A stretch of DNA of 64,000 nt from Acholoe squamosa (lineage: Eukaryota > Annelida > Polychaeta > Phyllodocida > Polynoidae). Numbering within the stretch: the first letter of the stretch is position 1; the number at the start of each line of letters is the position of its first letter. The position numbers were made by a program, and so were the translations under genes. The notes beneath the pieces were generated by a model. That model saw only the letters and a program-made list of their open reading frames with translations, was not told the DNA's origin and did no database searches. This document shows positions 33,823 to 45,352 of the stretch, piece after piece. Location of the stretch: contig OX439039.1 in assembly GCA_949317995.1 (NCBI GenBank), positions 13,383,282 through 13,447,281 of the forward strand, in the 5' to 3' direction.

Positions 33823-34176
33823 TGTGGTGGGGGAATCCGGATGGCAGGTGGCAGCACCTGCCTCTTGGTTTGTATCCATTACACCAGGGGGCCTACCACT
33901 CGTCCGCCACATGTCACGTGGCCGGTCTGAGTTTCGCGGGCTTTTCCCCTATATAAGGCTGGTTCTACTCCTATGTTCTCCAGTAGTGGTTTTGCCCACT
34001 GCTCAACCAGGTCGTTACCCGAAAGGGTAACCGAATGCCCTAGTAGCATGTAGTCCTCTGAGGCCGTGATCGTATGTAACATAAAGCTATGAAATAAAAG
34101 CTCGGTTGCCTACCCGGAAACTTTCTCTCTCTTCGTTATGATTGCTTAATCTAACTTAACGAGACGAACCACTACA
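33823..34176 (+). mobile_element. Possible solo LTR
   Basis: A unit beginning tgtggtggggg and ending cgaaccactaca has TG...CA-like inverted ends. Internally it has a ctatataagg TATA box near 33950 and an aataaaagct polyadenylation signal near 34095, in the right order for an LTR. No target duplication is apparent at the ends I chose, and no internal coding region is present. Confidence 0.4.
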
Positions 34177-36000
34177 CTACTAAGGATGAACCATAAATTC
34201 ATCCCGCCCGGGTAATGACCTTGTTTCATCTTTTAGAAAACCAGTATCCCATCATGTACATATATAACGAAGCCATTTCTTCAGATGTACACTGAGATAA
34301 TTGTTGTTATTCCACTTATCATGCAGTTTTATATAAGATTTAGCCCATATTTGCCAGTCGTTTTAATATGAGTTTCCAAATGATTTCAACATGATTGATA
34401 TCACCCCCGCCCCCCCCCCCCTTTACAAGCCTTTATGCGAACATAGGCCTATATATTTCGACTATTGCTATTGAGGATAAGTAGCACTCAGCCTATAAGA
34501 CGCACCCTGAATTTATGAATATCATCAGGAAATTGTGGCCAAAATATGAGATCTCTGGCATTCTGATTAAAAGTGGAGCCTTGTCGGGGGATTTGTGCCA
34601 AAATTTACTCTTGTTAGGGCGATTTTCGACTAGAAATAATTAAGACTCTTTAGGGGGAGTTTGATGAAAAAGTACCCTTGCCAACAGCACAAAGGTGCCA
34701 GCAAAATATAATGTCATGGGCGTGGAAAGCAGGGGGGACAGGGAGGACATGTCCCCCCACCCCACTTTTGGCCAACTCCTCAAAAGGTCAAAACTAAAAG
34801 GTCAAGCAAAGGGAGGTCAAAAATTGCAGAAACCCCCATGGTCCCACCCACTCTGAAACTGCTTCCCACGCCCCTGAATGAAGTGTCCCCTCCCCGGGAT
34901 TTTACACTCAAATTCCATCCTTGTTTATATGACATTTTCGACCAAAGACTCCATGTTTTAGAAAATTTGATTACCAAAAAGATATTTCAAAATTGACACA
35001 AGAATGTCCATTTGTTGTGATTTTTTTTTCGGAAATCCGCAAATTTCTTTTTAAAGAAAAAAAACAACAACAGATATTCCCCCCACCAGGGGCGGCGGAA
35101 CCGGGGGGGGGGCACGTCCCCCAACATAAAAGTTGGGGGGCCAGACTATGTTTTGCCCCCCCCCCCCAACATTTTGGGGAACTTTCTTCTTGTGCTCATA
35201 GATTGATGGTCAAATCTTTACAAATTATCAATAACAAACTCATTAAGCTTCTACAAAAAATTGCATGTATCCTTTGTGCTAAATATTGAGAAATATAGAT
35301 AGGTCTATTATGGGCTCAGAATGCACCGTTTTACTTCTAAAATTTCAAAATTTTCCTGGGAGTGTGCCCTCAGACCCCCTTCAGTATATTTCTTAACACA
35401 GTACAAACCTTGATAAGGTTATCTAGTAATAGCCGTATATTTGACCCCCACCCCCCCTCCCGTCACAGTTAGTTTAGGACCCCCCCCCCCCACAAAAAAA
35501 AAAAAAATAATAAAATGCCCCCCCCCCAACTTTGAATAAGTTCCGCCGCCCTTGCCCACAAAACATGGGCTATTTGCTCATAACTGCATTTTAAAGGTGC
35601 AGTTATCATGAACATAATAAAAGTGTGATAATATCTATTATGGATAACCTGCTGCATTCTCTAGACCATAAACTTTCATTTGGTACCAACTTGACACTTT
35701 TGCCTATTTTTTTTTGTACATTTTCTCAGAAAATTCTCTAAAAAAATCTCAAATGACGATTAATCTGACAAGAGCGGTGATGAGAAACATTTTTTTTTTT
35801 TTTTGGAGTGGCCCTATAGTATTCTTGCCAACCGCACACAGTCTGGCCCTGGGCAACACAGCACACATGTGTGAGATAGAAAAAAGAGAAGCCCCCCTCC
35901 GGAAAGTCTTCCCTCTCCAACAATGGAAAGGTCAAATTTATGAAAATATAATATCCCCCCTCCCCCACCCACCCACAACCCCACCCAACAAAATTGTGTT
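34177..36000. other. Repeat-rich region with long G and C runs
   Basis: No gene is supported. There are several long C or G homopolymers (for example near 34403, 35105, 35160 and 35480), remnants of the foldback family seen at 31881-32316, and A- or T-runs. A cacgtcccccaacataaaagttgggggg hairpin-like segment lies near 35112-35140. ORFs here are repeat by-products. Confidence 0.45.
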
Positions 36001-36145
36001 TCTTTGGCGCCGGGATGGACAGCCTCAGCTTGTTCTTGGCGGGAAAATCTTTGGCTGTCGATCGATCAGATAATCGATCCCATCACGGCGTCTGGCCCCT
36101 CAGCCGCCCCTCAGCCTCGTTCTGCCGTCCAGTACATACCACAAA

Positions 36146-36258
36146 ATGGCCGACACCATGGACAACCACGAGAGCGGACCCTACGATCCTTTTGCCGAAA
36201 CAATGCCCCAAGACAATAATCAAAATAACCAAAACACAGGGGAAGGATACACAGATAG
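36146..36258 (+). CDS. HNRNPM: hnRNP M-type gene, first coding exon
   Basis: ATG 36146 (context acaaaATGgcc) starts MADTMDNHESGPYDPF and continues through a Gln/Asn-rich stretch to ...GYTD plus two bases (AG) at a GTAAAG donor. The exon ends in phase 2. The next supported exon, at 47999, starts with one base, a, that completes an AGA Arg codon and leads into the RS-rich region. The phase match and the acidic N-terminus make this the likely first coding exon, separated by an 11.7-kb intron holding the non-LTR element. The link is inferred; a small exon in between is possible. Confidence 0.6.
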
Positions 36259-36751
36259 GTAAAGTTCATTCAGATTAAAAAAAATATATAAATGCTATCG
36301 ATGGCCGCTGAGTTAGAGGGCAACGCCGGTCGTGAAATGCACCACGCTCCACCGCCTACAGTGGGAAATCTGAACGGGGAGCGTGTCGGGAAGTGACGCT
36401 TGGCCTTGGGAGATTTTTCAGGAACTTGAGGAAGCTCAAAAAACTCCTGGAATTTCCTGTAAAAACGACCGTGCCTCGATACAAATTTAAGTCTGTCAAT
36501 TAGTTCAAACATTCGATATATGTGGGGAGCGATCAATGAGATTAACAGGCCTTATTTTGGGGGCATTTTCTTATGTAGCGTGGGACACGCGCGTTGTTTG
36601 CCGGTTTTGTCACTTTTGAAGTTGAAGTTGAACTCAGCTCGTCTCAGCCCCGTGGATCAGCTGTGAACTTTTCGTCGTTTTCAATTTCAGCTTTCCCCTG
36701 GGAGCTTTCCGTTGCAGTGTTGCATGATAAGCGGGCCCACCGAACAAGAAT

Positions 36752-36775
36752 AAATAATAATAATAATAATAATAT
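36752..36775. repeat. (taa)n microsatellite tail of non-LTR element
   Basis: An aataataataataat run directly beside the element's 3' end on the minus strand, as expected for CR1/L2/RTE-type short tandem tails. Confidence 0.7.
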
Positions 36776-36952
36776 ATTTTATTGACAGCAAAAAAGGGGT
36801 CATTACTGACCTATGTGTCATACATAAATGGTTCTTTACATATATAGCATGTATATATATATAATATGTCCACTACTCTACTCTACGACTAAGTCTAAGT
36901 CTTGCTATCACTCTCTTTCACTCTCTCTCCCTCTCACACACACATACTCACA

Positions 36953-39574
36953 CTAATTCTCTCTCTTTCTCCAACCCTCTCTCTCCTGGCACACATACCC
37001 ACTCTTTGTTACAGTGATGATTACATAAATATGATAGTATACACACTCTAGTTTCTCCACCTTATTTCCCTTAGTCAGGCCCCATACCTCGCAGCCATAG
37101 TCAAGGCAGGGTCTTATCTGGCTATCAAATAACTTGAGCGCCATCCTGGGATCTGGTTTTCCAATATGTTGATAGCAACATGAATATGATTGGTAGGCAG
37201 CTTTTCTACCCTTGTCATAAAGCTGATTGTATGCATCAAAGAAGATGTCTTTATGATTAGTTGTTAGTATAAACCCTAAGTACTTATAATTTTCTACTCT
37301 TACTAGCTGCGTGTCACCATACTTGAAGGTGTTAGTAATATCCTTCTTTTTGTGATTAAATATCATGATGTTTGACTTATTTATATTTACTAGTAGATGC
37401 CATTTTCTACAATACTGAAACAAATTGTTTAGCTGATTCTGCAGACCCCTAGCTGAGGTGGACATTATAACCAAGTCATCTGCATATAGCAGATAAGCAA
37501 GACTCATACCACAAACATCAATTCCAAGATTAGGGTCAAGATGTTCACCAATATCTAAGAGAAAAGCATTGAATAGTTTAGGACTAAGTACTCCACCTTG
37601 TAACACACCGTATAAACTATCTATGTTCTCACTTAATTCAGAGTTGACCCGTACCTTTGAGTGAGACTTCTTGTAAAGATTCATTAGAACTTTAAGTGCT
37701 TTCCCTTTTACCTGCCCAGATATCAACTTAAAGAATAATGCCTTCCTGTTAATATAATCAAAGGCCTTAGTGAAGTCAATAAAACAACAGAAGAGAGATT
37801 TACCTTCAGCCTGCACCATTCTCACAGCAGTATATAGTACAAATACATTATCGGTTGTCCTACCTTTATCTACGAACCCGTTCTGTAGAGGGTCGTTCTG
37901 ATTAAGCATATCGTTATTGAATTTCAGTCTTTTATTAATAATTATTTCAAAAAGTTTGCATGTACTGTTCATAATAGTAATTTTCCTATAGTTATCAGGA
38001 TTGCTTGTATCACCTTTCTTATGTAAGGGACTTATTATTCCTTCTGCCCATCTCTCTGGAAATTCAGCAGTGTCCCATATACAGTTAAACATAATTTGAA
38101 TCACCTCAGCAAAAACCTTCCCTCCTATTTCTTTCATATTATCATAATCAAAATAGTCAATATGTGGAGGAGTCTGCTGTTTCTTGAAGTATTCCACAAA
38201 CTCCGCTATTTTGATATCACATTGGGTCATTTTACCTTGTATTTGTTTCCACGACTTCCAGAACCTATTACTATTTTCTATCTCCAACATTCTTTCAAAC
38301 TCAAGACCCTTTCTTCTTTTATCACTTCTTTTACATTTCTGGACTAGTCTATTGTATTCCCTCTTAAGCATGTTATACATTTCTTTATTGAATTCAACCT
38401 TGAGGTCATAATTTTTGCCATAGTCATGCACATTCCTCTTTGCTAACTTGCACTCAGCATTAAACCACGGATTTTGAGGGAATTTAGTTGTTTTAGACCT
38501 TGAACTTTTTTGGACAGGGATTGCAGAGTCAAGAAGTGTGTAGTATGTATCAATTATTTCCTTACTGTTAAGGGTTGGGTCAGCAGCCAGAAATATTATA
38601 TGATCTCTAAGTTGGTTACACTCTTTGCCACTGAGATTCTCCTTGTATAATTCTTTTTTCGTCCCATTCCATTTATATGCCATATACTGTTCAGTTTTGT
38701 TTTGACTAGTATTAAAGTTAAGATTAGCACCTCTTAGTGTAAAGATCAATGGCTTGTGGTCAGAATCTGGCAATAGATCACCTATTTTCATATGTTTACA
38801 TATACCAACAGAGCTTGCCTTACATAATAGGTAATCAACCACACTCTGCCCATTTGCAGTGTAACATGTAAAGCCACCTGTGTTATCTACATCTCCTAAC
38901 CTGCCATTAAGTACTACTAGGTCTGTATCTTTACATAGTTGGATCAGCTCTTTGCCATTACTATTTACAGTTTGATCATCAGACTCTCTTACGGTTGGTA
39001 AGGTACCTGTGACTAGTGTAAGTGAGTCTGAACTAAGCTCATTAACAGATGAAGTGCGTGCATTTAAGTCACCACAGAACAGTAAATCAACATCTTTATG
39101 CTCCATTTCACCAATCTGCTCACATATAATGTCAAAGAAGTTATCATTTTCAGCTGTATATGTCGATCCTTCTGGTGGTATATATAAAGCACCTACCACC
39201 ACATCACATACAAAACCGAAGTATTTAGAGTTAAGATGGATCCATACAGAAAAGTCAGATACAGCTTCGAGTTGTATAGCACCTTCAATTTCTTTAGAGA
39301 TAAAAACCCCTAAACCACCAGAAGCCCTTCTGGCATTTGGATGTCTCTGCTTGCGGTTAACCTGGAAATATTTGTACCCTGGGATGCATGGTTGAAAATC
39401 CTTGTTTTTCCAAATTTCACTAAATATTATGATGTTGTGACTAGATATGATAGACTGAATATGAGGGTAGGTGAGTTTGTCCCCCAGACCATGGATGTTC
39501 CAGTATACTATTGTTATATTCTCGAGGGCATCATTGCTAAGGGTACTCCGCAGGGGGTATGCATGCCTCCTGTC
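36953..39574 (-). pseudogene. Non-LTR ORF2: AP endonuclease and reverse transcriptase
   Basis: The open frame starts directly after the ORF1 UAG with no Met before the endonuclease domain. The endonuclease opens ITIVYWNIHGLGDKL near 39520 and continues with SEIW, YIPP, LLFCGDLNART and a SDHKPL motif. The RT core has NYRKITIMNSTCKLFE, FIDFTKAFDYINR, GVLQGGVLSPKLFNAFL, YLLYADDLVIM near 37470-37500 and NYKYLGF. Between YFDYDN and MKEIGGKVFAE the early RT motifs are missing, and after KVEKLE the C-terminus degenerates into simple repeats. Activity of this copy is doubtful, although the frame is open. Confidence 0.85.
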
Positions 39575-41806
39575 CTATTTATTAGGGAAGGCAAGGTGTG
39601 CAAGCCGCTCACAGAGGGATTGTTTGGCATGCCAGGTGAGATGGATTTTGTCCTGTAAGGCGAGGTCACTATTGTTAATGAGGCAGCTCTTAGGGTCTTT
39701 TGTGAGACGATGTTTAATGTATGCCTCTAGGTGTGCTCGTACTGTGTCAAACTTGAAGTTGTTATATTTTGGAAGGCCAGATATCATGATATGTGCACTG
39801 GGGAAGGCTTGTCTCATATTCTCTAGAAGATGATCTATAGAATTGAAAAGCCTAGGTAGGGGTAGATGAGTGTGTACATCAATGTCCAAGGCATGAACAA
39901 CCACATATTTAGATTTGCTTTTCATGGTGCTGACTGCATCCGCAATGGCATCGATGTTGGCGCCTGGCATGACAACACTCGTTGCAGAGAGCCCTTTGCG
40001 TACTAGGAGGCCAGCCATGCCTCTTGCGTTACTATTGCCAATTATTAGGTAGTCTGGTGTTATCTCGTTTCTTACACTGGTGTCTTGATCATCTGATGCC
40101 ACGTCTCTTGATGCACCCTGACAGACATCTTGTCCTCTAGTGGGACCACTCTTGTTAGTCTGTGGGGATTCCTTTGTTACCATCTTCTGGATGTCCATCC
40201 AAAGTTGGCCCATCATATTCTCTCCCCGCCATTCCTCTGGGTGTATGCGGTTAGTATCATCCTCCTCATGCCCTGAACCCCAGAAGTCATCACATACCGC
40301 CTCAACCAGTATTGTGTCCTTGTATCTGGAGAGCATTGCCCTGACCTCAGGGCATTTGTCGACCTTTAGAAGGAGCAGCTCACGCATGATTGCCACTTTT
40401 CTGCGTTCCCATTCACCATTCTTGGAGATTGTATCTCCATGCCGTTTCATCCAGTATGGACTGGTTGAGTTCATGATACGCTCTGCTTTTTCCTCGTTGT
40501 CTGCATGGACGGCTTTAAGATGTTGGTACGCCTGCTCAACACAAAGGTAATCAACTCCCCTGTAGCGAAGAGTTACAGGATAGAAGTTTGACAATGGAGA
40601 ATGTTTACCCCGGAAGCAGAATACGGGTCTGCGCTTGTGGTTCTGTTTTGTTTTCATGTTGGTGGGTTTGCATGGTGATTTTGATGGTACTGTATGCACT
40701 TGAGCTTCTCTGCCTTTTTCATCTTTGGTTTCATTGGTCTGAGTCTTGGTCTTTACATCAGAAGCAGGTTCTGTACTGTTTGTGGCTCTGTCTTTTGACC
40801 TTGCCACCTTTTCCCATGCTCCACTGTCCTCTTTTCTTTCTTTGTCAGTGACAGTGTCTACCCCAGTCATAGACACTTTAAGTCGCTCCCACGCATCATT
40901 GTCTTCCTTCCTGTCTTGACTGCTTACTAACTCATCTGATTTGACGTCGTAGGGGATTTCCCCTTGTATGGATATGGTGGCACTGGCTTGACCAGTTACT
41001 GTCTGGAAGGTGACAAGGTCTTTATTAGCCTTATTAAGTGCCTGCTCTGTTAGAGTCAGTGCCAGTGTCAGGGCCTCCACCCTGTCTTCTAATTCTAATA
41101 TGATCTTGTCTTTTGCATCTATCTGATTCTTTGCCGTTAGAAGGTCCCCAAGGACTATTCCAAGCATGTCTTTCGGAGCACCAAGCCGCGCACTCGTCGG
41201 GCTGACTGATATCGCTGTTTGACTGCCTGTGTCCCTAGACTTGTTCTGTGTTAGAGCGAGTATCTCATCCCTGAGTTTAGTAATATCATTTGCGTTCTGG
41301 TCAATTTGGTCTTGTAGTTGTGATATGTCCTGTGATGTATCAGCCATGAAAGTTGTGTTACTGACAACTTCCGGTAAGCATGATGCAGGATTGCCTGTCT
41401 GGGTGTGAAATAATTCCGACATGCTTGCATCAGGGTTGGGTTCTGTTGTGTTTTGCATAGAGAGCGTGAAATTTAGGTTCAAACTGCTGTCCTCAGTCCT
41501 ATTTACTGCTCCATCTGCTGTAGGTGTGGATGTCGCTGTGGGCAGACTATCCGGTATTGTTGTCGCATTGTTGGTTGCTGACAGGCCGTGTTCCAGGATG
41601 GTTAAATCCATGGTTGAGTCCATGTATACTGAGTTGTCAGGACTAATTTCCAGCTTGGCTTCACACTTGTGTTTAGCCTTTTGGAATGGTTTGTGTACAA
41701 AACTAGGAGTGTCATAAACATAGATTGAGTCTTGTGTTGATTTAATGTTTCTCTGTGGCCTCTCTCTCCTTGCCTCATTCACATCAGGGGTCTTGGCCTT
41801 CCCCAT
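39575..41806 (-). CDS. Non-LTR ORF1: coiled coil, NADAR, SGNH esterase
   Basis: The first ATG is at 41806 (taaaATGggg); the frame is open further upstream but only to a GTG. The 743-residue protein has a Ser/Thr-rich N-terminus, then a coiled coil (LQDQIDQNANDITKLRDEIL and beyond). At about residues 393-540 lies a NADAR (YbiA-like) domain: FRGKHSPLSNFYPVTL, VEQAYQHLKAVHADNEEKAE, a WMKRHGDTI loop and GENMMGQLWMDIQK. The C-terminal ~160 residues (582 on) form an SGNH/GDSL hydrolase-like domain, LIIGNSNARGMAGL with VVHALDIDVHTH, as seen in CR1/L2 ORF1 proteins. NADAR proteins act on NAD-derived ADP-ribose linkages; finding one in a retrotransposon ORF1 is striking. It ends at TAG 39577-39575. 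Confidence 0.88.
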   Translation of the reverse strand: MGKAKTPDVNEARRERPQRNIKSTQDSIYVYDTPSFVHKPFQKAKHKCEAKLEISPDNSVYMDSTMDLTILEHGLSATNNATTIPDSLPTATSTPTADGAVNRTEDSSLNLNFTLSMQNTTEPNPDASMSELFHTQTGNPASCLPEVVSNTTFMADTSQDISQLQDQIDQNANDITKLRDEILALTQNKSRDTGSQTAISVSPTSARLGAPKDMLGIVLGDLLTAKNQIDAKDKIILELEDRVEALTLALTLTEQALNKANKDLVTFQTVTGQASATISIQGEIPYDVKSDELVSSQDRKEDNDAWERLKVSMTGVDTVTDKERKEDSGAWEKVARSKDRATNSTEPASDVKTKTQTNETKDEKGREAQVHTVPSKSPCKPTNMKTKQNHKRRPVFCFRGKHSPLSNFYPVTLRYRGVDYLCVEQAYQHLKAVHADNEEKAERIMNSTSPYWMKRHGDTISKNGEWERRKVAIMRELLLLKVDKCPEVRAMLSRYKDTILVEAVCDDFWGSGHEEDDTNRIHPEEWRGENMMGQLWMDIQKMVTKESPQTNKSGPTRGQDVCQGASRDVASDDQDTSVRNEITPDYLIIGNSNARGMAGLLVRKGLSATSVVMPGANIDAIADAVSTMKSKSKYVVVHALDIDVHTHLPLPRLFNSIDHLLENMRQAFPSAHIMISGLPKYNNFKFDTVRAHLEAYIKHRLTKDPKSCLINNSDLALQDKIHLTWHAKQSLCERLAHLAFPNK

Positions 41807-41895
41807 TTTATAGTGTATCGTCACAGTTGGATCGAAAGTTTTCTTTGATTTCTGTCTGTCACTCACTATACTACTCTTGTAGGTTTTGCCAAAAT

Positions 41896-43150
41896 ACCTC
41901 TATTATCACCCACATAAAATACTATGTACCGTCCTTAATACTGAGCAGAATTTAACAAACAAGCATTCAAAATGACGGCAGAATTCCCCTCGTTCAGAAT
42001 ATCAAGTCAGAAATATTGAGGGATGTTTAGTTTGTCAGCTACGGGCGTTTTTATATGCGGTACCGTGTATCTGCGTCCATTTTGCGTGCTTGTCCAGGAT
42101 ATAAAAATAAAACAACACACATTCCTATACTAAACAGGCTGCTTGAGAATGTTCAGTGATGCTGCACCTACCACTATTTGTTCTACAAACCCTAAATATT
42201 GGCCCAGAGATGGAATTGTGTACTTCTGACAGTTCTGTGTTGTTAAAACAGGAACATTGTCATTTACGTGCATGAAAATTTTTTGCGCCTCTGGCCTAGG
42301 CTAGAGACTCTTTGAGTACCGTAGCGATGACAGCCAAAAATCAAGACCTCAACAGAACTTCACAACTGCATCAACTGAAAGGGCTTAATATTTGTTAGGC
42401 ACTTCAACAAAAAAATTAAACTGAATACAGAAATATCCCTGTGACCGAATTTGATTGAGGCCATTGAGATATTTTTAAATCTTTTGGAATTTTGTTTATA
42501 TCTTGTATAGAAACAGAAATACCGGGCAAATAGTACCAAAAGTATTGAGGCAAGTACCATTATAGTAATGGTAGAAAAGGTGTTATAATATCTGTGATGT
42601 GAGTTCAGCTGCACAGTGGGCCCAGTATGTGGCAGCATGTACTGGTGGCAATTTTCTGTGTTTTCTCTTGATATCTAAGGGCCTGGAAAGTAATGTTCTA
42701 GTGATCAGATCTAAATAATATTTAGTTTTCTATGATATTTAGAATATTAGCTTTCAGTAGATATCTTTAATTCAGTTCCAAATTGATTCTAAGTAGTAGT
42801 AAAATGCTAATAAAAAATTCATAACATGGCGGCTCTACAAACAGCCATTTCTTTTCTATTTCATATTTTGGTCCTCTCAAAAGTATCATTGGGCAAAGTC
42901 ATAAAGGGATGAAGTTATACATGCTGCTAGTTTATTATGCACTTTAACTGTGTCTGATATTAGTTTTTTGGTGTCTCCAGTGGTTAATATGTTTTTTAAA
43001 GCTTCAATATTACCTTCATATTAAAGTCATTGTAAAATGCTTAATAATTGGAATTTTTTCTCCCAGATTTTGCTGGTGGGTACTTTGATATCTAAACTTT
43101 AAGGATAGCTATTAAAATACAAGTAAAATACCCTAATAGAACCCTAAATT
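41896..43150. other. hnRNP M intron 1, no supported feature
   Basis: A/T-rich intronic sequence. It may hold the 5' UTR of the non-LTR element up to about 42.0 kb. I see no gene or clear repeat. Confidence 0.4.
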
Positions 43151-43317
43151 GGCGATATCGGCAAGGTCACAATTATCAGCCGCACTCCCACCTGGCAGAA
43201 GGTGTCAACCCAGTGTGCCAGCTTTTCTCACCCTCCACGGTGGCTTTATCAAAGTGCCTATATTTGTGTTTAAAGGCTTTTTGAATTAAGTTGATATTCC
43301 CAATAGAGACATTTTTA

Positions 43318-43567
43318 TGGCAAACTAACAAGAAATGCCGTTGTGACCGCGTAAAAAAAACGCCTCCCCCGTTAATGTCGGTATACCAGCTGTTTGATGA
43401 CATGTCTCATAAAAGCAGACATAAAGAAGATTTCTCAATTATCAATTTCTCTATTCAGTAATTTTGTATTGTGAGACCTCATTATATGGGGCAAATGCAA
43501 TCATCATAGCGCACTCCCTTACCGCTTCGCGGTACCCGCCGCTACGCGGCGTGGGAGGCGCTAAAAA
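43318..43567. mobile_element. Palindromic-ended repeat, copy 1
   Basis: Shares with 45178-45352 the wordings caagaaatgc, ttgtgaccgcgtaaaaaa, cgcctcc, gttaatgtcggtat and taccgcttcgcggtac ... cgctacgcggcg, ending in ggaggcgcta. The end is a compound hairpin of the type taccgc-ttcg-cggta followed by cgccgc-tac-gcggcg. No coding capacity; probably a MITE. Confidence 0.75.
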
Positions 43568-45177
43568 AATCTAAATATTAATTTCTTTCTGTTAAATAAT
43601 ACCTCTAGATTTTTAAAAATCGCCAAAAATCAATTTCTATAACACCAGATCATTCTTTAACAAAAATTCAAGAAGAATTACTCTGTATTTTTGTCCTGCT
43701 CGGCAAAAACAGTATGACTTCTTCATGTGCTCAAACAGGGTTGTCTGACAGAATCACCAAAACCACTTAAATGTTCACTCTCTGAATGGGTAAAAAATAT
43801 AAAATGCAGTAAACTATAGTGTACCAGTGAGTTAGAGCTATATCCTCTTTAATTTGGTGTAAATTTGGTGTAATTCTGTCCAATAGAACCCTCAGAATTG
43901 AATCTGCAGTACCAGGTGTTTTGCACTGTGACAGATACAGGGAGTGTTAAGCTGTATTTGGCTGTCATCGCTACTTTGAGACAAGATGTTGACGGAAATG
44001 TAGGGGGCGCTGATGTGCCGCCATTATGTTGGCGAAAGAAAACATTGGCGAGGTTGGTACTGGAGACAAAATCCTGCTTTCTAGGTTAATGAAGCTCCCA
44101 ATTACCAAAATTCAGTAGATGAATCGAGAAATCTATCCTTTTCTTGCTAGATTAGCTCAAACGACTGCAGAAAACTATTGAGTTTGGCCATAATCGGCAA
44201 TTTCTATGACGAGATCGATGGAAATCCATCGTCATCTTTCCCCCAGGAAAATGGCGGGCGTCTTTGTGACGTCACATGTCGCCTGTGACGTCGCAGAAAT
44301 AGAAAAAAGAAAGGCAGGGCTCCAGTGTAGTGTTGAAACGGGTATGACGTGAGTTTTGCCGTCTACAAGACATTAGGTAGGCATGGCAAGGGGTTAAAAA
44401 AAAAATTCCAAAAACAAAATTTAACAATACTATAGGATGCTAGAAGTGTGAGTTATGTGCTTTAATTAGGATTTGATATGCGTTTGATAGCCAAATCCAT
44501 TAATTTATAATGCTGTCATGAACAGGCTTTTGACTGAGAATGGCCCTGAATCTGCCAAGGAGGGTGTCCTGGTGAGAATTCAAGAAAATGAAAAATTCAT
44601 ATTACAGCTAACTGTTACCAGTCCTAAAGAAGCCTTTCAATTTCTCTCCAGGTATCAGTTGGATTTATCATGCTAGTGTTGATAGTTTTTGTACAGGTGG
44701 AGATTGTGTGCAGGCTGTCTGAGAGTGTTTCCACAAAGAATGACGTAAAAGCACACTTGACATCATCAATATGAATGGTCATAAAACATTGAATTGTCAA
44801 TGGATTTTAATGCTGCTAGGTTTTATTTGTAGGAAAATGATTGTATTATCACATCACTGATTCATTTTCAAGATGCTGTGATGTTTTCATATTTTTTTGG
44901 ACCAGGAAAGTGGACATAGCCAAAATTCCTGGGTCAACCTTGTGTTGAAGCTCACTTTCTTTTGAGACGAGGTGAAACACCTCCTGCCACCTCAACGCTA
45001 CCTAATCAAATGAGACTTGCTAGTCTTAGCTCACTATGTTGCTATGCAAACTCCCACCATTACCTTGGTTACAAACAAAGGAAATGACATCACAGAGGGC
45101 TCCCAGCCAATCAGGGGCCCTATCTCTACTAGGAGACACTCTCCAGGTAAAGTAATAATTGACCAAGCAGAAATTAG
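43568..45177. other. hnRNP M intron 1, no supported feature
   Basis: A/T-rich intron sequence with no gene. Apparent ORFs are short and lack domains. Confidence 0.35.
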
Positions 45178-45352
45178 GACAAACAAGAAATGCGGTTGTG
45201 ACCGCGTAAAAAAACGCCTCCCGCCGTTAATGTCGGTATTCAGTAATTTTGTATTGTGAGACCTCATCACATGGGGCAAATGAAATCATCATAGCGCACT
45301 CCTGTACCGCTTCGCGGTACCGCCGCTACGCGGCGTGGGAGGCGCTAAAAAA
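45178..45352. mobile_element. Palindromic-ended repeat, copy 2
   Basis: Second copy of the repeat at 43318-43567, about 75 bases shorter because it lacks one internal segment, and with the same gcgcactcc ... ggaggcgct ends around a compound hairpin. Confidence 0.75.

Larger units (their letters stand above)
36752..41895 (-). mobile_element. Non-LTR retrotransposon with NADAR-esterase ORF1
   Basis: A minus-strand element of about 5.1 kb: ORF1 (41806-39575), then EN-RT ORF2 in the same frame, then a 3' tail ending in an (att)n microsatellite at 36752-36775. The AP endonuclease, the RT of CR1/L2-like type and an ORF1 with an SGNH esterase place it near the CR1/L2/Rex group, which is inference. 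It lies in the first intron of the hnRNP M-type gene in antisense orientation. ORF2 shows internal and C-terminal losses, so this copy is probably dead. The 5' end is not sharply defined. Confidence 0.85.

Noticed and set aside
39009-41955. Plus-strand ORFs over the non-LTR element
   Set aside because: They are antisense to ORF1 and ORF2, Ser/Leu/Cys-rich, without domains.
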